Source: an uncultured cyanobacterium
GTDB taxonomy: Bacteria; Cyanobacteriota; Cyanobacteriia; Cyanobacteriales; FACHB-T130
Direction of reading: 5' to 3'
DNA length: 36,101 nucleotides
Assembly (NCBI GenBank): GCA_936920195.1
Contig: CAKZHE010000244.1
Location: forward strand, 1-36,101
In this document: positions 1 to 6,942 of the stretch, one piece after another
Layout of the letters: every line of letters starts with the position of its first letter
Numbering within the stretch: position 1 is the stretch's first letter
Translations under genes and position numbers: made by a program
The notes under the pieces: model-generated
Database searches by the model: none
What the model saw: the letters and a program-made list of their open reading frames with translations, nothing else
Told to the model about the DNA's origin: nothing

Positions 1-90
1 TGAGAGGCTCTGCCTCGGATGACAAAGCGAGGCAGAGCCTCGCGATTCGGTTCCCAGGCAGAGCCTAGGAACCAGTTTAAACCAGTTTAA
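1..90. repeat. Palindromic repeat family A, copy 1 (truncated by window start)
   Basis: This is an array of small hairpins built from the units GAGGCTCTGCCTC and TTCCCAGGCAGAGCCT, ending in a direct-repeat tail (aaccagttt aaaccagttt). The same family occurs at 4405-4525 and 36031-36101. Positions 1-42 are identical to 36060-36101. The left part of the element (the first hairpin and linker seen in the other copies) is cut off by the window edge. Confidence 0.9.
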
Positions 91-125
91 ATTGCACAGC
101 TTTCCCAGATCAAATTTAACGCTAA

Positions 126-395
126 TTAGGCCGGAGATTCCTGTAAAAGCGCATCCAACCTACCCTCGGCATCCAAGTCGTGAATATCATCGCAGCCGCC
201 AATATGTCGATCGTTGATAAAAATTTGTGGTAAACTGCGCCTGCCCTTTGCCCGTTGGCTCATTTGGGTGCGAGCCTCTTCGTCCCCATCAACGCTATAT
301 TCCGTAAAATCAATCCCTTTTTGCTTCAATAAATGCTTGGCTCGAATGCAGAAGGGGCAAGTTCTCCAAGTATAAATCTCAACTTTCGCTGCCAT
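126..395 (-). CDS. grxC: Glutaredoxin, GrxC type
   Basis: This 89-aa protein is a dithiol glutaredoxin, which uses glutathione to reduce disulfides and mixed disulfides in the cytoplasm. The active site CPFC is at residues 13-16 after a short beta strand (VEIYTW). The downstream LPQIFIND contains the cis-proline, and GGCDD is the glutathione-binding segment. Length and motif order match bacterial glutaredoxin 3. The ATG is preceded by a strong ribosome site (GGAGGAAGC) on the minus strand, which fixes the start. It looks monocistronic; the next gene upstream is divergent. Confidence 0.95.
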   Translation of the reverse strand: MAAKVEIYTWRTCPFCIRAKHLLKQKGIDFTEYSVDGDEEARTQMSQRAKGRRSLPQIFINDRHIGGCDDIHDLDAEGRLDALLQESPA

Positions 396-483
396 TGCTT
401 CCTCCAGTATTCAACACGACTTGCTTAATTGTACTATGGGATATGAGCATTGACAGATTTGGGCGCACAACTAGAAGATTGAA

Positions 484-918
484 ATGGCCTATAGTGAATT
501 TACCCTCAAAAAAGTCAAATCTGAATTTAATTTGCCAATCATTGAGAATTTATTCTCAGGAATTGATTTCAATGTCGATAAAAACTTGGGTTTAACTGGG
601 TTTTGTGACTATATTTTCAGTGCCTCATCAGAACAACTTTATTTAGAAACGCCAGTAATTACGATTGTTGAAGCTAAAAATGAAAACATTGTTTCAGGTC
701 TAGGTCAATGTATTGCGGAAATGTATGCCGCTCATCTTTACAATCAGCAAGAAAATTTGACTTTGCCTTGTATTTATGGGGCGGTAACTACGGGGGATGA
801 ATGGAAGTTTCTCAAATTAGTTGAACGGACAGCATATATTGACCGAGATTCCTATTATATTAGCAACATCGAGCAAATTCTGGGCATTCTTTGCCAAATG
901 GCACAACCTCAAACTTGA
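484..918 (+). CDS. Shortened PD-(D/E)XK-like hypothetical protein
   Basis: This 144-aa protein has a segment TIVEAKNENI followed by GLGQCIAEMYAAHLYN, which fits the core E-x-K strand and following helix of restriction-endonuclease-like folds. Cyanobacteria carry many close relatives, annotated as hypothetical, that as I recall them are about 200 aa. Those relatives have a stretch of roughly 50 residues between the N-terminal KSEFNLPIIEN and LFSGIDFNVD. Here the two segments are directly joined, so I suspect an in-frame internal deletion. The start ATG has only a weak ribosome site. The 3' end overlaps larB convergently by 10 bases. Function is unknown. Confidence 0.7.
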   Translation: MAYSEFTLKKVKSEFNLPIIENLFSGIDFNVDKNLGLTGFCDYIFSASSEQLYLETPVITIVEAKNENIVSGLGQCIAEMYAAHLYNQQENLTLPCIYGAVTTGDEWKFLKLVERTAYIDRDSYYISNIEQILGILCQMAQPQT

Positions 919-1727
919 GATAATTTAACCCCAGTTCGCAAAATTTGTCCAGCTAGAATTGCTGCCCCAAAACCATTATCAATATTCACCACTCCTACTC
1001 CTGCGGCACAGGAATTCAGCATAGTTAATAATGCCGCCAAACCGCCAAAACTTGCCCCATAACCGATGCTAGTGGGAACAGCAATCACTGGACAATCCGC
1101 TAACCCTGCCACTACGCTAGGTAAAGCACCTTCCATTCCCGCTACTACAATTAAAACATTAGCTTGAGCGATCGCCCAACGATTATCCAGCAGGCGATGG
1201 ATACCCGCTACACCGACATCCCACAGCCGCAAAACGTTAAAACCGCAAAGTTCGGCAGTCACAGCGGCTTCCTCGGCAACTGGTAAATCTGCCGTGCCAG
1301 CGGAGAGAATACTAATAGTACCAGGATAGCTTGGGGTTTCGGAAGAGCGATCGCCTTTGGCGCTGGGCTTTGCCCAATCGCCTTTGGCGGTGGTTAAGGT
1401 ACAAATTCTCGCCGCCGGATAGTAATAAACTTCTGGAATTTGGGCAACCAGTTGAGCATATACATTCGGCTCAATTCGAGTTGCCATCACGACTGGATGG
1501 CTAGCTCGCATAGCTGCCATAATTTGGACAATTTGCTCGGGAGTTTTGCCCAAACCCCAAATCACCTCTGGAAATCCGGTTCTTAACGTGCGGTGATGAT
1601 CGATTTTAGCAAATTCACCCACTGGTTCAAAGGCGAAATGTTTCAGTTTATTTAAAGCCGCATCGGGAGTAATTGCCCCCGCTGCCACCGATTCGAGTAA
1701 AGATTGTAAAGCTTCAGGTTGAGTCAT
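909..1727 (-). CDS. larB: LarB, pyridinium-3,5-biscarboxylic acid mononucleotide synthase
   Basis: LarB carboxylates nicotinic acid adenine dinucleotide and hydrolyses it, the first step toward the nickel-pincer nucleotide cofactor of lactate racemase-type enzymes. The 272-aa protein has the N-terminal RTGFPEVIWGLGKT motif. The PurE-like C-terminal domain shows AGTADLPVAEEAA, VVAGMEGALPSVVAGL, PTSIGYGASFGG and NIDNGFGAA. Length is normal for the family. Between about residues 115 and 140 there is an unusual low-complexity insert containing two AKGD segments, encoded by repeated cgcctttggcg and HIP1-like sequence, just before the PurE-like domain. No other lar gene is in the window. Confidence 0.93.
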   Translation of the reverse strand: MTQPEALQSLLESVAAGAITPDAALNKLKHFAFEPVGEFAKIDHHRTLRTGFPEVIWGLGKTPEQIVQIMAAMRASHPVVMATRIEPNVYAQLVAQIPEVYYYPAARICTLTTAKGDWAKPSAKGDRSSETPSYPGTISILSAGTADLPVAEEAAVTAELCGFNVLRLWDVGVAGIHRLLDNRWAIAQANVLIVVAGMEGALPSVVAGLADCPVIAVPTSIGYGASFGGLAALLTMLNSCAAGVGVVNIDNGFGAAILAGQILRTGVKLSQV

Positions 1728-1735
1728 TTTAGAAA

Positions 1736-1884
1736 GGGAACAGGGAACAGGGAACAGGGAACAGGGAGGAGAGGGAATAGGGAATAGGGAATAGGGAATA
1801 GGGAATAGGGAATAGGGAATAGGGAATAGGGAATAGGGAATAGGAAGGAGAGGGAGGAGAGGGAGGAGAGGGAGGAGAGGGAAT
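1736..1884. repeat. Heptanucleotide tandem repeats (STRR type)
   Basis: Four copies of GGGAACA (1736-1763) are followed by a short GGGAGGA break, then ten uninterrupted copies of GGGAATA (1773-1842), then about four copies of a 9-bp GGGAGGAGA unit up to the next stop codon. Short heptamer arrays of this kind are typical of filamentous cyanobacteria. They fill the whole gap between larB and the small antitoxin-like gene. Confidence 0.95.
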
Positions 1885-2087
1885 TAGGATTTAATAAACC
1901 TCTTCAAATATTCAAAATCACCTTTTATTGCTGTTCCCATCTCTACAGCCTTAAACACTGCTTGAGCATTAGCAGCAATTTCATTCCGACGACTATCAAT
2001 CCGTCGTTTGCGGATTAATTCAAATAAATAATCTTGCTCTTCAATTGACAAACTTTCAACCTGTTCAATAATTTCTTGAAAAATCAT
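1884..2087 (-). CDS. Small antitoxin-like protein (no partner toxin)
   Basis: I choose the ATG at 2087, giving 67 aa, because AGGAG lies about 7 bases upstream on the minus strand. The longer reading (to 2123) would run into a dispersed repeat. The sequence has a helix with LSIEEQDYLFELIRKRR followed by a second helix with RRNEIAANAQAVFKAVEMG. Many short cyanobacterial proteins of this style are annotated as hypothetical or antitoxin-like and sit upstream of a small toxin gene. Here the downstream position is occupied only by tandem repeats, so it is probably an orphan. Function is inferred only from this resemblance. Confidence 0.6.
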   Translation of the reverse strand: MIFQEIIEQVESLSIEEQDYLFELIRKRRIDSRRNEIAANAQAVFKAVEMGTAIKGDFEYLKRFIKS

Positions 2088-2112
2088 TATAAAAACTCCT
2101 TGGGGGATTGAT

Positions 2113-2140
2113 GGGGCAACCACGGGGGGATTGCCCCTAC
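2113..2140. repeat. Dispersed palindromic repeat B
   Basis: This 28-bp element is an imperfect palindrome with GGGGCAA arms. Its exact reverse complement occurs at 13325-13352, inside a MITE. It abuts the stop codon of the substrate-binding protein and lies upstream of the small antitoxin-like gene. Confidence 0.85.
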
Positions 2141-3912
2141 TATTCTACCAACTTTAGTTCGTGAATATTCCAGAATGCTCCCCCTAGAGCAGAATACTTG
2201 ATTCCTTGGATGCGATCGCGTACTGCCGTCATCGAAAAAGGATTCACTAGGTAAATCAAAGGCAAACTTTCTTGAGTAATCCTTTGAGTTTCGGCATAAA
2301 TCGCCTTCCGCTTGGTTTCATCCAACTCTCCCGCTCCTTGCACATACAGACGCGCTATTTCTTTTTCCCAATCAGCAAATTTCTGCCCAGTTAGCTGTGG
2401 CTGTCCTTTTTGGGGCTTCTGATTAAAGCTGTGCAATCCCCCCTCCAAAGACCAAACATTTGCCCCATCATTGGGTTCCACACCGCCAGTAAATCCCAAT
2501 AAATAGCATTCCCAATCGAGGGTATTACTGATTTTATCTACCAAAACTCCAAAAGCAATTGGGTTAAAGTCTACTTGAATGCCAATTTTGCTTAAATCCT
2601 GTTTAATTTGGGAACCCATTGCTTCCCGAATTTTATTTCCAGAATTGGTAATCAAAGTAAATCGGACTCGATTGCCTTCTGAGTCCAGTAGCTCTTGTTG
2701 CTCATTATACTTGAACCCAATAGATAATAGCAATTCCTTGGCTTTGTCTAAGTTATATTCATAAACTTTCAATCCAGCTTCAGGCGAAAAATAGTAGGGG
2801 CTTTGAACGGAAATCGGCGAATTTTGGAGTTCTCCCAGTCCTCGATAAATATTATTAATCATCCGTTGGCGGTCGATGGCATAGGCAATAGCCTGTCTAA
2901 ATTTCACCTGATTAAACCACTTGGATTTCATCGGTTCAACTAGGGGAATGCCGTTGCGTCGTCCTTGATTGAGATTGAAAGCAATAAAGGTTGTCCCGGA
3001 GGCGGGACCGCCATTATAAATTGTGTATTTTCCTCGCTTTTCTCCCTTTTTTAGTAAGGAAAAATAGTCGGGAGAAACGCCCACTGAATCCAATCCACCA
3101 GAGCGAAATTGTAGTAGAGAAGTATCGGTATTCTCCACAATTTGCCAAATCACTTTTTCAATATAAGGTTGCTGTTGGTCTTGTTTGTCTTTGCGCCAAT
3201 AATAGGGATTGCGGCGAAAGGCTACTCGTTCGCTAGTGGCATAACTTTCTAGTTGATAAGCCCCATTAAATACTATTTCTTTGGGGGGAGTATTAATTCC
3301 CCAAGTGGTGAGAAATTTGGGTTTGCCTGTTTGATCTTTCGTGGTGATAGTTTCCCGCAAAACGTGAGCGGGCAAAATTCCGATCCCAGTCGATCTTAAA
3401 AAAGGTGCAAATGGTTCAGTAACAGTAAACTCTACATGACGAGCGTCAATTTTTTTGATTGTCGGTAGGGCGCGATTTTTACCAATCCGTAGGACATCCC
3501 TAACGTCAGTGGGAATCTCTTCGTTCAGATAAACTTCGTTGTACGAAAAAACTACATCATCGGCAGTTAAAGGTTCGCCATCAGACCATTTTAAATCTGG
3601 TCTTAAGGTAAAAACAATCCGTTTTTTATCTGGAGAAATTTCCCAAGATTCAGCCAATTCTGGTTCAATTTCCCCAGTTAAACCATTTTCAGTAATTAGT
3701 CCGCTGTAGGTCAAGCCAAAAATATTCGGCGACTCTTGATTGAGGGCTAAATTAAAGGTTTTGGGATCGCTGAGGACGCTGAAAACCACTTGAGATGGGG
3801 CGGTTTTCGTTTCTCCTGGACTGCAACTGCTGAGGGCGATCGCTACCACTAAACTCAACATTACCACTAACCAGCGTCGCCAGTTTTTAGAAACCAAGTA
3901 AAGATTTTTCAT
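2140..3912 (-). CDS. ABC transporter substrate-binding lipoprotein, family 5 (peptide/nickel type)
   Basis: This 590-aa protein is an extracytoplasmic solute receptor of the DppA/OppA family. It begins with a signal peptide (KNWRRWLVVMLSLVVAIA) and a lipobox LSSC, so it should be membrane-anchored on the periplasmic side. Family features include LSDPKTFNLA near the mature N-terminus, LTYSGLITENG, DLKWSDGEPLTADDVVFSYNE, FRQAIAYAIDR and a C-terminal ESLPLIYLVNP. Ligand is unknown; peptides are the usual substrate. No permease or ATPase gene is adjacent, which is common in cyanobacteria. It is divergent from the FmdB-like gene. Confidence 0.92.
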   Translation of the reverse strand: MKNLYLVSKNWRRWLVVMLSLVVAIALSSCSPGETKTAPSQVVFSVLSDPKTFNLALNQESPNIFGLTYSGLITENGLTGEIEPELAESWEISPDKKRIVFTLRPDLKWSDGEPLTADDVVFSYNEVYLNEEIPTDVRDVLRIGKNRALPTIKKIDARHVEFTVTEPFAPFLRSTGIGILPAHVLRETITTKDQTGKPKFLTTWGINTPPKEIVFNGAYQLESYATSERVAFRRNPYYWRKDKQDQQQPYIEKVIWQIVENTDTSLLQFRSGGLDSVGVSPDYFSLLKKGEKRGKYTIYNGGPASGTTFIAFNLNQGRRNGIPLVEPMKSKWFNQVKFRQAIAYAIDRQRMINNIYRGLGELQNSPISVQSPYYFSPEAGLKVYEYNLDKAKELLLSIGFKYNEQQELLDSEGNRVRFTLITNSGNKIREAMGSQIKQDLSKIGIQVDFNPIAFGVLVDKISNTLDWECYLLGFTGGVEPNDGANVWSLEGGLHSFNQKPQKGQPQLTGQKFADWEKEIARLYVQGAGELDETKRKAIYAETQRITQESLPLIYLVNPFSMTAVRDRIQGIKYSALGGAFWNIHELKLVE

Positions 3913-4008
3913 AGGTCTGGGAATATGACAAAATCAATAAAGCGATCGCTACTTTCAATTTTAAGACCCTGCGATCGCGTTCTTAGATTTTTTCTGAGGA
4001 TTCTCGCT

Positions 4009-4308
4009 ATGCCATTATACGATTATTTCTGTCCCAGCAATAACCAAAAAATTGAAGTGATGCACAGCATTAACCAAAAAATCACTACCTGGGGAGAGTT
4101 GTGCCAATTAGCCAAGTGCGATCGCGGTGACACGCCCGAAGATGCTCCCGTACAGCGTATGATTAGCGTACCTCGGTTAATGGTTCCTACATCCGATAGC
4201 GATTACAAAAGCCTAGGTATGACGAAATTAGTCAAGCGCGATCGTGGTGTCTATGAAAATGTTACTGCCAAGGACGGAGAAAGCAGAATAGTGGGCGCAC
4301 AGGATTAA
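4009..4308 (+). CDS. FmdB-like zinc-ribbon family protein
   Basis: The likely start is the ATG at 4009 (MPLYDYFCP), giving 99 aa, rather than the longer upstream reading. A purine-rich site (CTGAGGA) precedes it. The N-terminus MPLYDYFC resembles FmdB-family putative regulatory proteins, which normally carry two CxxC knuckles. Here the first knuckle has a single Cys (CPSNNQ) and the second is CQLAKC, so zinc binding is doubtful. The C-terminal half (YKSLGMTKLVKRDRGVYENV) is typical of cyanobacterial versions. The role is unknown. Confidence 0.65.
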   Translation: MPLYDYFCPSNNQKIEVMHSINQKITTWGELCQLAKCDRGDTPEDAPVQRMISVPRLMVPTSDSDYKSLGMTKLVKRDRGVYENVTAKDGESRIVGAQD

Positions 4309-4339
4309 TGGACACATAAATACCGCGAGCAGCTTGGTA

Positions 4340-4598
4340 CTAGGCTGTTGACTTTGTGCCGTTTTAGGAGCTTTTTGCTCATGCAGTTTGCGATCTGTTT
4401 ACTCGTTCCCAGGCTCTGCCTGGGAATGCCCATTGAGAGGCTCTGCCTCGCTTTGTCATCCGCGAGGCAGAGCCTCTGGAATCGCTTCCCAGGCAGAGCC
4501 TGGGAACCAGTTCAAACCAGTTCAATGGTAGTGAGAATATCGAACACAGTTATTGCATGAATAAAACCGCTCAAAAACTCGCAAAGTCAACAGCCTAG
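4340..4598. mobile_element. Fold-back element / MITE with 17-bp terminal inverted repeats
   Basis: CTAGGCTGTTGACTTTG at 4340-4356 is perfectly inverted at 4582-4598. Inward of these the arms stay imperfectly complementary for roughly 30 more bases (both reach a CATGCA motif). The 259-bp element has no credible gene; the reading frame through it is made of repeats. Palindromic repeat A lies in its centre. I see no obvious target-site duplication. It occupies the gap between the FmdB-like gene and tsf. Confidence 0.8.
4405..4525. repeat. Palindromic repeat family A, copy 2 (complete)
   Basis: The full architecture is visible here: outer hairpin (TTCCCAGGC-TCT-GCCTGGGAA), linker, inner GAGGC-TCT-GCCTC hairpin, an 11-base core, the inner hairpin inverted, a second linker, the outer hairpin inverted, then the direct-repeat tail. 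The core and the right linker are in the opposite orientation to those of copies 1 and 3. Confidence 0.9.
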
Positions 4599-4619
4599 GC
4601 AGAGCCTCTCGATTTTGCC

Positions 4620-5279
4620 TTATTTGCTGCCCATTTGAGCCGCAACTTCTTCGGCAAAATTGCTTTCTTTCTTTTCAATCCCTTCGCCCAGAATAAACCG
4701 GACAAAGCGACGGACTTGGATGTTTTCGCCCAAAGTCGCAATATTCTTTTTGATCAACTCATCCACCGTGATACTTTGATCCTTAATGAATGGTTGATCG
4801 ACCAAAGTTAATTCCTTCAGACGCTTTTCAATTCGCCCCTGAACGATTTTCTCCTTGATGTTGTCTGGCTTTTTGGCTAAGTCATCCCGCCCAAGTTCCA
4901 GATCTTTTTCCTTCTGCACCAACTCAGCCGGAATATCATCAATCTTGATATATTCCACATTGGGGCAAGCCGCAATCTGCATAGCAATGTCTCGCACCAA
5001 AGCCTTAAAAGCCTCATTGCGAGCCACAAAATCCGTTTGGCAGTTAACTTCCACCAAAACCCCAATTCGCCCGCCAGTGTGGATATAGCTATCAACTAGC
5101 CCTTCCGATACTGGACGTTCGCCAATGCTATCGGCGCGAGCTAAACCCTTTTGACGCAACCATTCAATGGCCTTTTCGGTGTCGCCTTCGGTGGCTTTCA
5201 GGGCTTTTTTACAGTCCATCATGCCCACACCAGTTTTTTTCCGCAGTTCATTAACAGCCTGTGCTGATATTTCCGCCAT
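4620..5279 (-). CDS. tsf: Translation elongation factor Ts
   Basis: EF-Ts catalyses GDP release from EF-Tu. The N-terminal UBA-like domain is clear ([20 protein letters not shown]), followed by the EF-Tu-contact motif CQTDFVARN. The 219-aa length is the short form common in cyanobacteria and chloroplast lineages. I choose the ATG at 5279 (MAEISAQ) over the upstream TTG; a GAGG ribosome site precedes it. It lies 40 bases downstream of rpsB, in the usual rpsB-tsf operon. Confidence 0.97.
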   Translation of the reverse strand: MAEISAQAVNELRKKTGVGMMDCKKALKATEGDTEKAIEWLRQKGLARADSIGERPVSEGLVDSYIHTGGRIGVLVEVNCQTDFVARNEAFKALVRDIAMQIAACPNVEYIKIDDIPAELVQKEKDLELGRDDLAKKPDNIKEKIVQGRIEKRLKELTLVDQPFIKDQSITVDELIKKNIATLGENIQVRRFVRFILGEGIEKKESNFAEEVAAQMGSK

Positions 5280-5319
5280 TTGCCTCAATTCCTACTTGAT
5301 GTACATTTTGCCAACTTGC

Positions 5320-6111
5320 TTAGGCATCGCTTTCTTCTTCTTCGTCTGGAATATCTAACTCGCCTTCTTCATATTCCAGATCTTCCTCACCACCATCGTA
5401 ATCTTCATATTCATCTTCGACTTCTAGTTGACCATGACGACCTTCATAAATAGCGTCTGCCAACTTGCCGATAATCAGCTTAATGGAGCGAATGGCATCG
5501 TCATTAGCTGGAATAGGAATATCAACGACATCAGGATCGCAGTTAGTATCTAAGAGCGACACAATGGGAATTCCCAGTTTTTGGCATTCTTGCACCGCAT
5601 TATATTCCCGCCGCTGGTCAACAATTACCACGATATCGGGAACTTTCCGCATTAATTTGATGCCGCCCAGGTATTTCTGGAGTTTGGTCATTTCCCGGCG
5701 CAAAACCGATGCTTCTTTTTTGGGGCGCAAGTCCAGATTACCAGTTTCTTCGAGCCGCTCTAATTCTTTTAGGCGTTCAACTCGCGTTTTAATCGTTGTC
5801 CAGTTGGTGAGCATTCCCCCCAGCCAGCGCTGGTTAACGAAGTAGGAACCGCAGCGCAGGGCTTCTTGGGCAACAATCCCCGCCGCTTGGCGCTTAGTGC
5901 CGATGAACAAGAATTTTTTACCCTGTTCGGCAGATGTCCGCATATAGCTGTAGGCATCTTCCATCAACTGAGCCGTTTGCACCAAGTCGATAATATGAAC
6001 GCCATTGCGAGAAGTATAGATGTATTCAGACATCTTGGGATTCCACCGTCTGGTCTGATGACCAAAGTGAACTCCGGCTTCCATCATTTGAGCCAACGAA
6101 ACAACTGGCAT
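5320..6111 (-). CDS. rpsB: 30S ribosomal protein uS2
   Basis: This 263-aa protein is the small-subunit protein S2. Diagnostic segments include [18 protein letters not shown] near the N-terminus, [15 protein letters not shown] in the middle and [15 protein letters not shown] towards the end. It carries an acidic C-terminal tail of about 35 residues ([20 protein letters not shown] and beyond), as seen in several cyanobacteria. It is first gene of the rpsB-tsf unit, so the operon promoter should lie in 6112-6370. Confidence 0.98.
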   Translation of the reverse strand: MPVVSLAQMMEAGVHFGHQTRRWNPKMSEYIYTSRNGVHIIDLVQTAQLMEDAYSYMRTSAEQGKKFLFIGTKRQAAGIVAQEALRCGSYFVNQRWLGGMLTNWTTIKTRVERLKELERLEETGNLDLRPKKEASVLRREMTKLQKYLGGIKLMRKVPDIVVIVDQRREYNAVQECQKLGIPIVSLLDTNCDPDVVDIPIPANDDAIRSIKLIIGKLADAIYEGRHGQLEVEDEYEDYDGGEEDLEYEEGELDIPDEEEESDA

Positions 6112-6376
6112 ATTCTTTTTGAACTCCTGATTCGGGTTAATCCTCCATCCAGGTGTATTTCTCTAGGGAAACACCCGAAAGCCCGGATGTGCGAATTTAT
6201 ACAGCTTTACTAGGATAGCACAGTCGTGGAGGGGAGGTGGGGTGATGGGGGAGAAATGATTAGATTTCAGAGGTATTTTTCATTTGGTTACAAAGTTGAG
6301 ATAATTTGTAGAAAAACAGGTAAAATAGCAATATTTTTGGTTCAGAATTTGTTTAGAGGTAGGTAAGCTAAAATTG

Positions 6377-6929
6377 ATGAAAACTGACACGATCTTTTAT
6401 GAAATATTTAAAGAGTTTCCCAACATCTTTTTTGAATTAATTGGACAACCAGAGATCGATCCGAATACCTACCAATTTCAAGCACCAGAAATTAAACAGT
6501 TGGCTTTTAGGCTGGATGGGTTATTTTGCCCCCGGGCAGAATTTCCTGACCAACCGCTTTATTTTGTGGAAATTCAATTCTACAACGATCCGAGATTTTA
6601 CGAGCGGTTATTTACTAGCATCTTCCTCTATTTCAGCCAATATCAACCGCCTAATCCGGACTGGTATGCCTTTGAATTCAAAATTCAAAATTATCAATTC
6701 AAAATTAAAGACAATTTCATTTTGAATTTTGCATTTTGAATTTTGAATTGGAGCGAAGCGACTTGACGACCTCAGAAAAACCGGATTAGAATTTTCTTTA
6801 GGGGTAGGTATAATTAAGTTAATTGTGGAAAGGCGATCGCAAGCCCAAAAAATTGCCCCACAATTAGTTGTCCAAGCGCGACGAGAGTTAACAGATCCGA
6901 TTCTCCAAGAGCAGGTTTTGATGCTCTAG
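6377..6929 (+). pseudogene. DUF2887/Rpn-type nuclease pseudogene
   Basis: The N-terminal part (MKTDTIFYEIFKEFPNIFFE, then QFQAPEIKQLAFRLDGLF and YFVEIQFYNDPRFYERLF) is typical of the DUF2887 / Rpn-like PD-(D/E)XK family, normally about 250-300 aa. The frame is intact only to about residue 100, where it enters a TTCAAAATTC fold-back repeat (6675-6750) that adds foreign residues and a stop at 6739. After the repeat the family's C-terminal segment LGVGIIKLIVERR to VLML resumes in another frame and stops at 6929. A middle section is missing, so the gene is dead. Confidence 0.85.
6675..6750. repeat. AATTCAAAATTC fold-back repeat
   Basis: The left arm (aattcaaaattcaaaat) is matched by an inverted right arm (attttgaattttgaatt), with a further 15 bases of imperfect pairing inward. 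It could form a long A+T hairpin. It sits inside the DUF2887-type gene and terminates its frame. Confidence 0.85.
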
Positions 6930-6942
6930 GGCAAAGGAGTCC

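Noticed and set aside
395-595. 66-aa open frame after grxC
   Set aside because: It overlaps the better-supported 484-918 gene in another frame and its sequence is not protein-like.
1736-1884. Regularly spaced repeats as a possible CRISPR array
   Set aside because: The units are 7-9 bases in direct tandem without spacers.
4348-4560. 70-aa open frame inside the fold-back element
   Set aside because: It is made almost entirely of repeat A and terminal-repeat sequence and has no ribosome site.
5465-5845. 126-aa open frame antisense to rpsB
   Set aside because: It is a shadow of the highly conserved rpsB coding sequence.
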